A DNA stretch of 64,000 nucleotides from assembly GCA_964473025.1 (NCBI GenBank), contig CAYYMZ010000002.1, positions 12,854 through 76,853 of the forward strand, given 5' to 3'. Position numbers and translations under genes: made by a program. This document shows positions 31,763-39,990 of the stretch, piece by piece. This DNA comes from CAYYMZ01 sp964473025. Lineage in GTDB: Bacteria; Patescibacteriota; UBA1384; DTJR01. Each line of letters opens with the position of its first letter. Positions within the stretch are counted from its first letter, which is position 1. A model generated the notes under the pieces. That model was not told the DNA's origin. It was given only the letters and a program-made list of their open reading frames with translations, and did not search any database.

Positions 31763-32798
31763 TTTGGATCTGCATTAGCTTCTCTTTCTGGAAACTCCTG
31801 AAACCGAAAAAACCGATTAAAAATGGTATCCAGAATGTCAGGAGGCGATATCCCAATACGCAAATTGTCGCTAGTTCCACGGGTATACCGAAGTTCGTTA
31901 GAACAACAATCATCAAGGCCTCTACAACACCCAGCCCATTTGGGGTAATGGAAATTAAAGAAAACAAAACGGAGATCGCGTAAACGCTGATTAAGACGCC
32001 CGGGTAAATAGGAAATTGGAAAGCCAGAAATATGTAATAAAGCGTTAGAAGATCGATAATTTCAATTAAAATAACATGGAAAATCGGTAGCCAAAGACCG
32101 CGAAGACGCTTTTGGATAATTTTAAGACAGTTGTTAATTTCGTGGCTTAATATGCTGATGTCTTCTTTCGAAATCCAAGCTCTACGGCCTAAGATAAGAC
32201 GTGCAAAAAAGTTAAAAAGTGAGGCGAAAAATTGGAACAATTTGTGCAGTCGCGCTGCTTCGCCGGCAGTAACCGCCAAAAAAACCAGCATGAAAAAAAT
32301 CATCCCGAAAAGGACTGAGGCGGTAACGATTTGATATTGATAGAGCTGATGGTTAAACATCAGGTAAAAAAGACCGAACAGGAGGACCAGCAAAAAAACG
32401 CCGTAAAGGAGAAAATAGGAAAATATACTAACAAACGTAGCCCGCGATTTTGTCATGCCCTGCTCCTTAGCCTTCGAGACAAAAACAGCCATGCCCGATA
32501 GTCCTCCGGTCGGTGCGATCAGGTTGACAAAATTCGCCGAGACAGTTAAAATCACCCATTTTTTTAGTTTGTCTTTCGCTCCGAAATAATCATAGAGTGC
32601 CTGATAATAAGCGCCTTTGTTGATGATGCCTAAAAGCTGAATCAACAGCGCCGCCCCTAGAAAATAAATCGAACCGTGTGACAGGGTCTCGATTGCATCT
32701 TGCAATGTTCCAAATTTAAGGACAAAAACAATGATAAAAATAATTGAAACGGCAATAAACAGGATCCGATAAAAAAGGTGTTTTGATTCAGTTTTCAT
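31749..32798 (-). CDS. YbhN/UPF0104 (LPG_synthase_TM) membrane protein, putative flippase
   Basis: A 349-residue protein with about eight membrane helices and the family segments GGLSGMAVFVSKAKEQGM and SITPNGLGVVEALMIVVL. Members include the flippase part of lysylphosphatidylglycerol synthase (MprF) and archaeal/bacterial glycolipid proteins. No synthase domain is attached. It overlaps both neighbours (sortase, PgeF), so it is in an operon running from comM downwards. Substrate unknown. Confidence 0.75.
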   Translation of the reverse strand: MKTESKHLFYRILFIAVSIIFIIVFVLKFGTLQDAIETLSHGSIYFLGAALLIQLLGIINKGAYYQALYDYFGAKDKLKKWVILTVSANFVNLIAPTGGLSGMAVFVSKAKEQGMTKSRATFVSIFSYFLLYGVFLLVLLFGLFYLMFNHQLYQYQIVTASVLFGMIFFMLVFLAVTAGEAARLHKLFQFFASLFNFFARLILGRRAWISKEDISILSHEINNCLKIIQKRLRGLWLPIFHVILIEIIDLLTLYYIFLAFQFPIYPGVLISVYAISVLFSLISITPNGLGVVEALMIVVLTNFGIPVELATICVLGYRLLTFWIPFLIGFFGFRSFQKEKLMQIQNGST

Positions 32799-33486
32799 TT
32801 TTGAATATAACCGTTAAAAATCTGATTTTATCATCTTTGGGGGTTCTTCTGGCGCTAAAGAATCTGCCATCTTCAAAAGTGTCGATACCGCAATCAACTA
32901 TATTTTCCGCTTTTATACCTATTTCTTCAAGCTCGGCGCATGTGGCGGCCGTTTGATCAAAATGGATTCTACCTTCGATTTCAGGCATAAACCTTGCCCA
33001 CTTTGTATCTTTTAAACCACTGGTCGTTTCGGGTAACAGATTATAACTTGCAACACGAATATGCGGGCCTAAAAAAACACGTAGGTTATTCGGGTCAGAA
33101 GCACATTTATTAAGAATATTTAATAAGCTCTCTGACAAAATTCCTCCGACAATACTCTTTCGTCCCGCATGAATGGCTCCGATTAACTTTGTTTCGGGAT
33201 CGTAAATCATTACCGGAACACAGTCAGCGGTTTTCACTGCAAGCGTTAGATTTTCACGCGTTACGATGCCGTCAACGTTTTCGTACAAGCCCCCATGATC
33301 AATAAGAATAATCCTGTTTTCATGAATCTGCGTCATATGACAAAGCGCCGGTTTGGCACCCGTTTTATTTAAAAACTTCTTGGCATTTTGACGGCCTTCC
33401 TCGGTTCCCATAGCCATAATCCCATCAGAAATTTCGCTTGAGAAAATGGATACTCTGGCAAAATCTTGAGGGAGGTTATATTTCAT
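32788..33486 (-). CDS. pgeF: PgeF/YfiH-type polyphenol oxidase-fold purine nucleosidase / peptidoglycan editing factor
   Basis: A laccase-domain protein of about 232 residues. The metal-site histidines and cysteine are visible: ALCHMTQIHENRI, TADCVPVMIYD, GAIHAGRKSIVGG and FLGPHIRV. The family acts on purine nucleosides and prevents wrong residues in peptidoglycan. I start at the ATG at 33486, which overlaps comM by 11 nt; the open frame runs further back inside comM without support. Confidence 0.85.
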   Translation of the reverse strand: MKYNLPQDFARVSIFSSEISDGIMAMGTEEGRQNAKKFLNKTGAKPALCHMTQIHENRIILIDHGGLYENVDGIVTRENLTLAVKTADCVPVMIYDPETKLIGAIHAGRKSIVGGILSESLLNILNKCASDPNNLRVFLGPHIRVASYNLLPETTSGLKDTKWARFMPEIEGRIHFDQTAATCAELEEIGIKAENIVDCGIDTFEDGRFFSARRTPKDDKIRFLTVIFKNEN

Positions 33487-35053
33487 CGTTTTTATCCTTA
33501 ACCCTGTATTGTAGTGCCTCGGCAATATGCGCCTCACTTATATCTTTGCATTTTTCTAAATCGGCAATAGTGCGGGCAACACGAAGGGTTTTGACATATG
33601 CGCGCATCGAAAGTCCGAGTTGGTCAATTGCACCCTCTAAAAGTTCAGTTGATTTTTGCGAGAGCGGAGCAATTTTTTCCAAATCCTTTTTACTTAGAAG
33701 CGCATTGATCCGTTTAACTTTAAGTGAGGATCGCGAGCGTTTAATTTGAAAATCGCGAGCGGATACAACCCTCTTCCGAACCGTTGCCGAATCTTCTTCC
33801 GGATTTCCTTTTTTGTTTATGCGTCGCAGTGGTAAGCGGGGAATATTAAGATGGATATCGATTCTATCTAGTAACGGTCCGGAAATTTTGCGGTTATAAG
33901 ACAAAATTTGGGCCATCGTGCAGGTACATTCGTGTTTTTCATCGTTTAGATAACCACAGTGGCATGGGTTCTTGGCAGCGACTAAAATGAAATCGGCGGG
34001 GAAGCTGATGGTTGATTGAGCCCGGCTAACCGTCACAAATTTATCTTCAAGTGGCTGGCGCAAGGCCTCTAAAACAGAGCGGGGGAATTCGGGAAACTCA
34101 TCTAAAAACAAAACTCCTTTATGAGCAAGAGACACTTCGCCCGGCTTTGGATACGACCCTCCACCGATCATCGCCACCGCTGAGGTGGTGTGGTGGGGGC
34201 AGCGGAAGGGGCGTTCGTAAACAATCGGGTCTTTTTCAGACAGTAATCCGGCAACAGAATAAATTTTGGTAACATCTAAAATCTCCTCCTCGTCTAGAGG
34301 CGGAAGAATCGAAACAATGCTGCGCGACAGAAGGGTTTTGCCTCCTCCGGGTGGACCCTCAAGCAAAATATTATGTCCACCGGCAGCGGCTATCTCCAGT
34401 GCCCGCTTGGCTTGAGCCATCCCCGTTATATTGGCAAAATCAAAATCACCGAAATCCTGATCGGCTTTTGGCTTGGCACCGGAGGTTATTATAAAAGGCC
34501 CCACTTCGCCAGGGCTTCGCGGGGCAGGGGATTCGTTATTTTTTTCGATAATCGCCCCAACCAGATCTTTCAAGTTTTTTGCCGGAAATATTTTAATTTT
34601 TGAAATTAAATTTGCCTCTTCCCTATTCGATTCGGGAATAACGAGAGGGGAGTCGGATTTTTTGGAAAATATTGCTGCTTGAATTACACCCTTCACTCTC
34701 CTCACCTCTCCCGACAGCGACAATTCGCCTAAAAATATTGTTTTTTTTATTTTTTCATCATTGATCAGTCCGCCGGCGCAGAGGACACCTACCGCGATCG
34801 GCAAATCATAAATCGGCCCCTCTTTTTTGACATCGGCCGGTGCTAAATTAACCACAATTTTTTTAGGCGGAAAGTGAAAACCGGAGTTTTTCAGGGCCAA
34901 TTTAACCCGCTCTTTTGATTCTTCGACTGCTTTATCGGGCAAACCGACAATCGTCAAAGACGGAATCCCCGCCCCAACATCAACTTCAACTTCTACTAAT
35001 TGAGCATCAAGCCCAACCGTAACAATTGAGCGAATTTTAGATAATCGTTCCAT
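33476..35053 (-). CDS. comM: ComM-like Mg-chelatase family AAA+ ATPase
   Basis: A 525-residue protein: an N-terminal Lon-protease-like domain (to ~165), an AAA+ domain with Walker A GPPGGGKTLLS (~235) and Walker B VLFLDEFPEFPR, then the Mg-chelatase C-terminal helical domain. ComM is a hexameric helicase that drives branch migration during natural transformation. With the type IV pilus at 48-64 kb this supports DNA uptake. Between the first two domains is a short in-frame palindromic insertion (34493-34531) encoding SPAPRSPGEVGPF. Confidence 0.93.
   Translation of the reverse strand: MERLSKIRSIVTVGLDAQLVEVEVDVGAGIPSLTIVGLPDKAVEESKERVKLALKNSGFHFPPKKIVVNLAPADVKKEGPIYDLPIAVGVLCAGGLINDEKIKKTIFLGELSLSGEVRRVKGVIQAAIFSKKSDSPLVIPESNREEANLISKIKIFPAKNLKDLVGAIIEKNNESPAPRSPGEVGPFIITSGAKPKADQDFGDFDFANITGMAQAKRALEIAAAGGHNILLEGPPGGGKTLLSRSIVSILPPLDEEEILDVTKIYSVAGLLSEKDPIVYERPFRCPHHTTSAVAMIGGGSYPKPGEVSLAHKGVLFLDEFPEFPRSVLEALRQPLEDKFVTVSRAQSTISFPADFILVAAKNPCHCGYLNDEKHECTCTMAQILSYNRKISGPLLDRIDIHLNIPRLPLRRINKKGNPEEDSATVRKRVVSARDFQIKRSRSSLKVKRINALLSKKDLEKIAPLSQKSTELLEGAIDQLGLSMRAYVKTLRVARTIADLEKCKDISEAHIAEALQYRVKDKNDEI
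34493..34531 (-). repeat. In-frame palindromic insertion in comM
   Basis: Minus strand TCCCCTGCCCCGCGAAG then CCCTGGCGAAGTGGGG and CCTTTT. Outer arms GCCCC/GGGGC pair, inner arms are GC-rich and palindromic. The flanks TCCCCTGCCC and GGGCCTTTT recur in rsmA at 40483-40530 in the same reading frame. Confidence 0.6.
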
Positions 35054-35089
35054 GAGTTTATTATAGCGGAAAAATCATTACTTAAACCA

Positions 35090-35118
35090 TTGAATTTATC
35101 AAGCCGTAAAGATATAAT
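35090..35118 (+). promoter_or_regulatory. Promoter of the GC-rich cassette at 35.1 kb
   Basis: TTGAAT, exactly 17 nt, TATAAT. It starts 37 nt upstream of the divergent comM start and leads to the gene at 35160. Confidence 0.8.
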
Positions 35119-35159
35119 GTGGGCAGTTGCACCTATCATTCACAGAAGGAAGTGGTAGT

Positions 35160-35636
35160 ATGAGCGGTCGAATTGCCAGGCAGTTACTCGTGTCGCACCG
35201 CGACGTCAAGGTGATTTTCCGTGAGATCACAGGGAAGAACCCCAGAACAGCCACTGAGCGCATTGTGGTGGATAACGCCACCTTGCTTCTCGCCAGCGGT
35301 CTGGCGAGAACCTTCATCGAGAACTGGGCAGAGCGTAAGCCCAAGGGATACGAAGTCCCGCGAACTTTCTCCGCCGAACTGGATGAGGCAGCAGTGCAAA
35401 ATGCCCGTCGGTTCTACCGCAAGACTCTTGGCCGCGATCCCGAAACCTGGGATTGTGGCGTTGTCGAGAATATCTACTACATCCGCAACCTTCTCGGCAA
35501 CGAAGAGGCAAAAGCATACACGCATCGCTGGGATCGCGTGGATGGAGGTAAACCTTGTGGACCGGCACATCAAGAGGAACTGCTCGAGATCCTCGAAGAT
35601 CGGGCCAAGGCGCGCCGAATACCCACAGCGCATTAG
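35160..35636 (+). CDS. Unknown 158-residue protein in a GC-rich stand-alone cassette
   Basis: A soluble, charged protein of 158 residues (about a third Arg, Lys, Glu and Asp), mostly helical by appearance, with no signal peptide, no membrane helix and no motif I recognise. The start is the ATG at 35160, with AGAAGGAAG as SD; an upstream TTG at 35127 is inside the leader. It has its own near-consensus promoter and a perfect palindromic terminator, and its GC content and codon use are clearly higher than those of comM and miaA on either side. It resembles the PHP cassette at 19.2 kb in this. Confidence 0.6.
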   Translation: MSGRIARQLLVSHRDVKVIFREITGKNPRTATERIVVDNATLLLASGLARTFIENWAERKPKGYEVPRTFSAELDEAAVQNARRFYRKTLGRDPETWDCGVVENIYYIRNLLGNEEAKAYTHRWDRVDGGKPCGPAHQEELLEILEDRAKARRIPTAH

Positions 35637-35662
35637 CGGCACAAGATCCACAGCAGGATCCA

Positions 35663-35696
35663 GGGCGGGAGCAGCTGCTCCCGCCCTTTCTCTTTA
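35663..35696 (+). terminator. Intrinsic terminator of the cassette
   Basis: A perfect 24-nt palindrome (GGGCGGGAGCAG and its complement, 35663-35686) followed by TTTCTCTTTA, 27 nt after the stop codon. Confidence 0.9.
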
Positions 35697-35729
35697 TAAA
35701 TTATTTATTTTGCGCTATGATTTTCTCTT

Positions 35730-36629
35730 ATGAAAGATAAAAAGATTATTGTAATTGTCGGACCGACTGCTTCGGGCAAAACCGCCCTGGGAGTTGAAAT
35801 TGCTAAAAAATTCAACGGTGAAATTATTTCGGCTGACTCGAGACAAGTTTACAAGGGGCTAGATATCGGCACCGGCAAAGATCTCAAAAAATACGGCGAC
35901 GTTAAATATTATTTAATTGATACTTGTAATCCGGGCGATAAATTTACGCTTTTTGATTGGTTGGAACTGGCCAGAAAAGAAATTGATGAAATTTTGTCTC
36001 GGGGAAAAATTCCAGTCATAGTCGGTGGGACGGGTTTGTATGTTAAAGCGCTGGTGGAAGGATATCAGATTGGTGAAAGGTTAAAAGTGAAAAGTGAAAA
36101 GTCAAAGAAACAGTACTCAAGGGAATTTTTGGATAAGCAGAGTGTTGAAAAATTGATCAAGATCTTGAAAAAAATAGATCCTGTTTCGCTTAAAAAAATT
36201 GATCAAAAAAATCCGCGGAGATTGGTGCGGGCAATCGAGATTGCACAGGAAGATACACGGCCGGTCAAAATAAAACCCGATTTTGAGGTATTGCAAATTG
36301 GCATCGATCTCACACGAGCGAAACTTTACGAACAGATTGATATGCGTGTCGATCAACGCTTTAAAGAAGGGATGCTTGAGGAAGTGGCAGGTCTGATTAA
36401 AAACGGCATTGATAAAAAATGGCTCTTATCACTTGGTTTAGAATATAAAATTATCGGACAATACATTATTCAAAAATCAAATAGTTTTGAGCAGATGGCA
36501 CAGGAACTAAAATTCAAAAGTCACGCCTATGCCAGACGCCAGCTCACCTGGCTTCGAAAACAACCCGACATTAAATGGGTTAAAAATTCAAAGGAAGCAC
36601 AAAAGGTTGTCAAAGGATTTTTAAAATAG
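35730..36629 (+). CDS. miaA: tRNA dimethylallyltransferase MiaA
   Basis: A 299-residue enzyme that prenylates A37 of tRNAs reading UNN codons. P-loop GPTASGKTALGVE at the N-terminus, then SADSRQVYKGLDIGTGK, VGGTGLYVKALVEG and the C-terminal YARRQLTWLRKQ. The signature DLF-x-EYSAAQYA-like loops are shortened compared with E. coli but the length (~300) is normal. It starts 34 nt after the cassette terminator; glmS follows 36 nt downstream. Confidence 0.95.
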   Translation: MKDKKIIVIVGPTASGKTALGVEIAKKFNGEIISADSRQVYKGLDIGTGKDLKKYGDVKYYLIDTCNPGDKFTLFDWLELARKEIDEILSRGKIPVIVGGTGLYVKALVEGYQIGERLKVKSEKSKKQYSREFLDKQSVEKLIKILKKIDPVSLKKIDQKNPRRLVRAIEIAQEDTRPVKIKPDFEVLQIGIDLTRAKLYEQIDMRVDQRFKEGMLEEVAGLIKNGIDKKWLLSLGLEYKIIGQYIIQKSNSFEQMAQELKFKSHAYARRQLTWLRKQPDIKWVKNSKEAQKVVKGFLK

Positions 36630-36665
36630 TATTTTGAGAAAGTAAAATTATTCAGGAGGTGCATT

Positions 36666-38444
36666 TTGTGTGGAATAACAGCTTATATTGGGGACAAAAA
36701 TGGGGCCGAGGTAGTTGTTGACGGATTAAAACGGCTTGAATATCGCGGATATGATTCGTGGGGGCTGGCGGCAAAAGAAGATGGAAAAATCATTTCTCAT
36801 AAGCAAGTTGGAAAAATTGGAGGGTTTGAACTTAAAAGAGATTTGCCCAAATTTTCTGGCCCGGTCTGCATCGGACACACGCGCTGGGCAACTCATGGTG
36901 GAGTAACTGAAAAAAATTCTCATCCGCACTTCTCCTGTGATAAAAAAATTGCCGTTGTCCACAATGGCATTATTGAAAACTACCAAGAACTGCGAGAGGA
37001 ACTTGAGAAAAAAGGGCACAAGTTTATTTCTCAAACCGATACCGAAGTCATCGCTCATTTAATTGAACAAACTGCAAAAAAAGAGAAGGGCTTTGTCCAG
37101 GCGGTAAGGAAATCGCTCAAACTTCTCGAAGGCAGCTTTGCTCTCGCGATTATTAATCAGGAAAATAATATTTTAATCGGCGCGAGATATGGCAGCCCGT
37201 TAGTATTTGGGATCGGCAAAAATGAATATTTTTTAGGTTCAGATGTTCCCGCTTTCTTAAAATATACGGATAAAGTAGTTTTTCTGGATGAAATGCAACT
37301 GGTTGTGGTTGACGATAAGGCAAAATACCAGATATTGGATATTACCTCCGGCAAAAAAATAAATTCCAAAATAACTAAAATCGAGTGGTCTCTCAATGAA
37401 GCGGAAAAGGGCGGTTATCCGCACTTTATGATTAAAGAAATGCTGGAGCAACCGCAGGTAATTGAAAAAACGATGGCCGAGAACGAAGGTGAGCTTAAGC
37501 GCGCTGCGGCATTGATTAAAAAGTCAAAAAGAATTTTCGTGGTTGCCTGCGGCACGGCATTACACGCCGGAATGTACGGAAGTTATCTCTTGGCCAAGGA
37601 AAATAATCTCTTTTTGCAACCAATTTCAGCAGGAGAATTTCCCCACTTCGCCCATCTTTTAAAAAAAGATGATTTGGTGATTACCGTTTCACAGTCGGGG
37701 GAAACAGCCGACGTTTTGGAAGCAGTAAAAAGTGCGCACAACGCAGGAGCAAAAGTACTCTCGCTTGTGAATGTAATGGGATCATCGTTAATGCGAATGT
37801 CTGATTCCTCCATCCTGACCAAAGCAGGGCCGGAGATTTGTGTTCTTTCCACCAAGGCCTACATTTCCCAACAAGCAATGTTTGTTATGCTCTCTGCCGC
37901 AATGAAAGGAAATTTAAAAGAGGGGAAAAAAGCGCTGGAAATCACCAAGCGCGATATCGAAAAAATTCTCTCCAAAAGCTCACTTCAAAAAATCAAGAAA
38001 ATGGCTAAAAAACTGGCCAGGGTTGACAATATTTATGCCTTGGGACGCGGGACTAATTATCCAAATGCGCTTGAGGCCTGCCTTAAAATCAAAGAGGTTT
38101 CCTACATTCACGCCGAGGGCTTTGCGGGTGGAGATCTGAAACACGGCCCCATCGCCCTGATTGAAAAGGGCGTTCCGGTTTTGGTTTTTGCCGCCAATGA
38201 TGAGTCGGAAAGGGAAATTATCTCTAACGCAATGGAAGTTAAGGCGCGCGGGGCAGAAGTAATTGGGATTGCAACGCAAAAAAATCAGGTCTTCGACGAG
38301 TATTTGCCCGTTCAGCCGAATGGATTTTATACCCCGCTTGCTTCGATTGTTTACCCTCAATTGCTTTCTTATTACATTGCTCTCGAGAAAAAACTTGATC
38401 CCGACAAACCGCGAAACCTCGCAAAATCGGTGACCGTAAAATAG
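36666..38444 (+). CDS. glmS: Glutamine-fructose-6-phosphate aminotransferase GlmS
   Basis: A 592-residue enzyme that makes glucosamine-6-phosphate for peptidoglycan. Cys2 (after the initiator) is the glutaminase nucleophile, with GHTRWATHG and HNGIIENY. Two SIS domains follow (VACGTALHAGMYG, SQSGETADVLEA; ALGRGTNYPNALEAC, GELKHGP-like DLKHGPIALI). The C-terminus ends NLAKSVTVK, as usual. The start is TTG at 36666, needed to put Cys at position 2, with AGGAGG six bases upstream. No glmS ribozyme is visible in the 36-nt leader. Confidence 0.97.
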   Translation: MCGITAYIGDKNGAEVVVDGLKRLEYRGYDSWGLAAKEDGKIISHKQVGKIGGFELKRDLPKFSGPVCIGHTRWATHGGVTEKNSHPHFSCDKKIAVVHNGIIENYQELREELEKKGHKFISQTDTEVIAHLIEQTAKKEKGFVQAVRKSLKLLEGSFALAIINQENNILIGARYGSPLVFGIGKNEYFLGSDVPAFLKYTDKVVFLDEMQLVVVDDKAKYQILDITSGKKINSKITKIEWSLNEAEKGGYPHFMIKEMLEQPQVIEKTMAENEGELKRAAALIKKSKRIFVVACGTALHAGMYGSYLLAKENNLFLQPISAGEFPHFAHLLKKDDLVITVSQSGETADVLEAVKSAHNAGAKVLSLVNVMGSSLMRMSDSSILTKAGPEICVLSTKAYISQQAMFVMLSAAMKGNLKEGKKALEITKRDIEKILSKSSLQKIKKMAKKLARVDNIYALGRGTNYPNALEACLKIKEVSYIHAEGFAGGDLKHGPIALIEKGVPVLVFAANDESEREIISNAMEVKARGAEVIGIATQKNQVFDEYLPVQPNGFYTPLASIVYPQLLSYYIALEKKLDPDKPRNLAKSVTVK

Positions 38445-38465
38445 CTTGCGACCTTTTACCTGTGG

Positions 38466-38471
38466 TATAAT
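38466..38471 (+). promoter_or_regulatory. Extended -10 promoter for the genes at 38.5-39.9 kb
   Basis: TG-G-TATAAT, 14 nt before the ATG at 38486, just after the glmS stop. The -35 region is weak. Confidence 0.55.
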
Positions 38472-38485
38472 AAACTCGGAGGGAA

Positions 38486-38695
38486 ATGGATAAAGATAAA
38501 AATGGCTCAGCTAATACAACTGGTGTTTTTATTTTGGTAGTCGTTGTAGTAGGTATAATCTTGGGCATCGCTGGTTTCTTGTTGGGATTTTGGATGAAAG
38601 GCGTGTCTTGCGATTCCTCGAAGTGCATTTTACCGATCTCGAATGACGGATCCTTACCACCCGTTCCACCAGAACCAACCAGGCCAAATAAGTAG
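38486..38695 (+). CDS. Small membrane protein, unknown
   Basis: A 69-residue protein: charged N-terminus with MDKDKNGSANTTG, one membrane helix (~14-37), two cysteines (SCDSSKC) and a proline-rich tail. SD GGAGG five bases before the ATG. It lies 6 nt upstream of the secreted protein gene at 38702, so they form a two-gene unit. No family recognised. Confidence 0.6.
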   Translation: MDKDKNGSANTTGVFILVVVVVGIILGIAGFLLGFWMKGVSCDSSKCILPISNDGSLPPVPPEPTRPNK

Positions 38696-38701
38696 TTAAA
38701 A

Positions 38702-39871
38702 ATGAAAAAATTTTCCAAAATATTCTATTTTGTTTTAATAGCCGCGTCTTTAGTTTTAATCCCATTGGGAGTTGCGCACGCCCAGTATTCATTTACTCCA
38801 GAGTTAGGGAAGTGGTATTACGTCGGTGGTCCCGATACCTTAAATAAAAACAATCTAATCAGACTTGCCCCCGATACAGGATGGGAAGGTCCGTGCAGCC
38901 TTGGAACAAACAGCGATCATTACCACAATGGCCAAGCCAGCGACCCGAGCAAACCAAACCTCCGCGACAGCAAAATCAGCACTAAGAACTCAACTTTTGA
39001 ATACGCGGTTGTATTTACAAAAAAAATTGATAGTCAGTCCGATATTGACCATTGGGTAAATTTAACAGACCCTATAAGCGAACCGGATTATGGACTTTTG
39101 AGATGTACTGAAAAAAACGGCGATTTCAGCTGCCAGATTCCTGCGACTGTCAAAGGATTAGTTAAAGAAATGCAATACCTAGACAACTGGACAGATTCCA
39201 GTACGGGCACAGTTTATGTTGGAACTCACTCCGTTTTAAAAAACATAAAAGACAAACCCGAGTGCGAGTTTTATTACCGTAAAGTCGCCGATTACTCCTC
39301 TTCTCAAGTTGCGCCAGCTGCGCAATCAAATGATTCGGATGCAACACTTGCCCAGACTAATAACCCCAATTCGGTAACCAATTACCCCGTAGGGAGTTGT
39401 GTCGAAAATCCTAAAGGCAGTGGTATCCAATGGCAACAATTGGCTGATGGTAGCTGGGCTCCGTCAGGTGATCCGCTTAATTTCTGCGAAACAGGTGGGC
39501 TGCCTTCAAATTGGCAGGACTCAACCCAATATAACCCGTGGTTGAGGTCAGGGCTTGACTATCAGTTCCCATACACTCAAAACATCGGTTATTCTCCTTG
39601 GGGCACAAACTACCCCGGCGGTTACGGCAACTATCAAGATTATTTTATAAACTGTGTTATAGCTCAAAGCATTGTCTCGCGCCCTGAATGCCAGATGTTT
39701 CCCCGTATTTCCAATTTTTATCTTAATCCTTATAATTCTAATAACGCCCTAACTGTTGGCGGGGTTCTCAACGGGCAAGTAGTAGCCGCGCAGATTCCGC
39801 TAAGCAAAAAAGTTAGCGAAATCGTTAAAACCGTCGCAATGGGTTGGACTCTAAGCCAACTGTTTAAATAA
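38702..39871 (+). CDS. Secreted protein, unknown
   Basis: A 389-residue protein with a signal peptide (MKKFSKIFYFVLIAASLVLI ... AHAQ). The mature part is rich in Asn, Ser, Tyr and Trp, has several Cys, and no recognisable domain (ELGKWYYVGGPDTLNKNN near the start; tyrosine/glycine-rich NYPGGYGNYQDYF near the end). Probably secreted to the outside or wall. A nested set of hairpins lies directly after the stop. Confidence 0.55.
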   Translation: MKKFSKIFYFVLIAASLVLIPLGVAHAQYSFTPELGKWYYVGGPDTLNKNNLIRLAPDTGWEGPCSLGTNSDHYHNGQASDPSKPNLRDSKISTKNSTFEYAVVFTKKIDSQSDIDHWVNLTDPISEPDYGLLRCTEKNGDFSCQIPATVKGLVKEMQYLDNWTDSSTGTVYVGTHSVLKNIKDKPECEFYYRKVADYSSSQVAPAAQSNDSDATLAQTNNPNSVTNYPVGSCVENPKGSGIQWQQLADGSWAPSGDPLNFCETGGLPSNWQDSTQYNPWLRSGLDYQFPYTQNIGYSPWGTNYPGGYGNYQDYFINCVIAQSIVSRPECQMFPRISNFYLNPYNSNNALTVGGVLNGQVVAAQIPLSKKVSEIVKTVAMGWTLSQLFK

Positions 39872-39875
39872 AAAA

Positions 39876-39985
39876 TTCGGCTTATATGATTTTGCCGAAG
39901 CACCTCGGAAGCGTCGGATGCGCTAAAATATCTTAAAGCGCGTCCGACGACCCGTACGTGCCGAGGTAAATAAGTATAAGCCGAA
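39876..39985. other. Three nested inverted repeats between convergent genes
   Basis: Arms 39876-39886/39975-39985 (11 bp perfect), 39902-39908/39961-39967 (7 bp perfect) and 39912-39923/39938-39949 (12 bp, one G-T). All three can form at once as one long irregular hairpin of 110 nt. It fills the gap between the secreted protein gene and rsmA. It may be a bidirectional terminator or a stable RNA. Confidence 0.7.
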
Positions 39986-39990
39986 AACAA

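Noticed and set aside
36630..36665. glmS ribozyme
   Set aside because: The leader is only 36 nt and lacks the ribozyme core.
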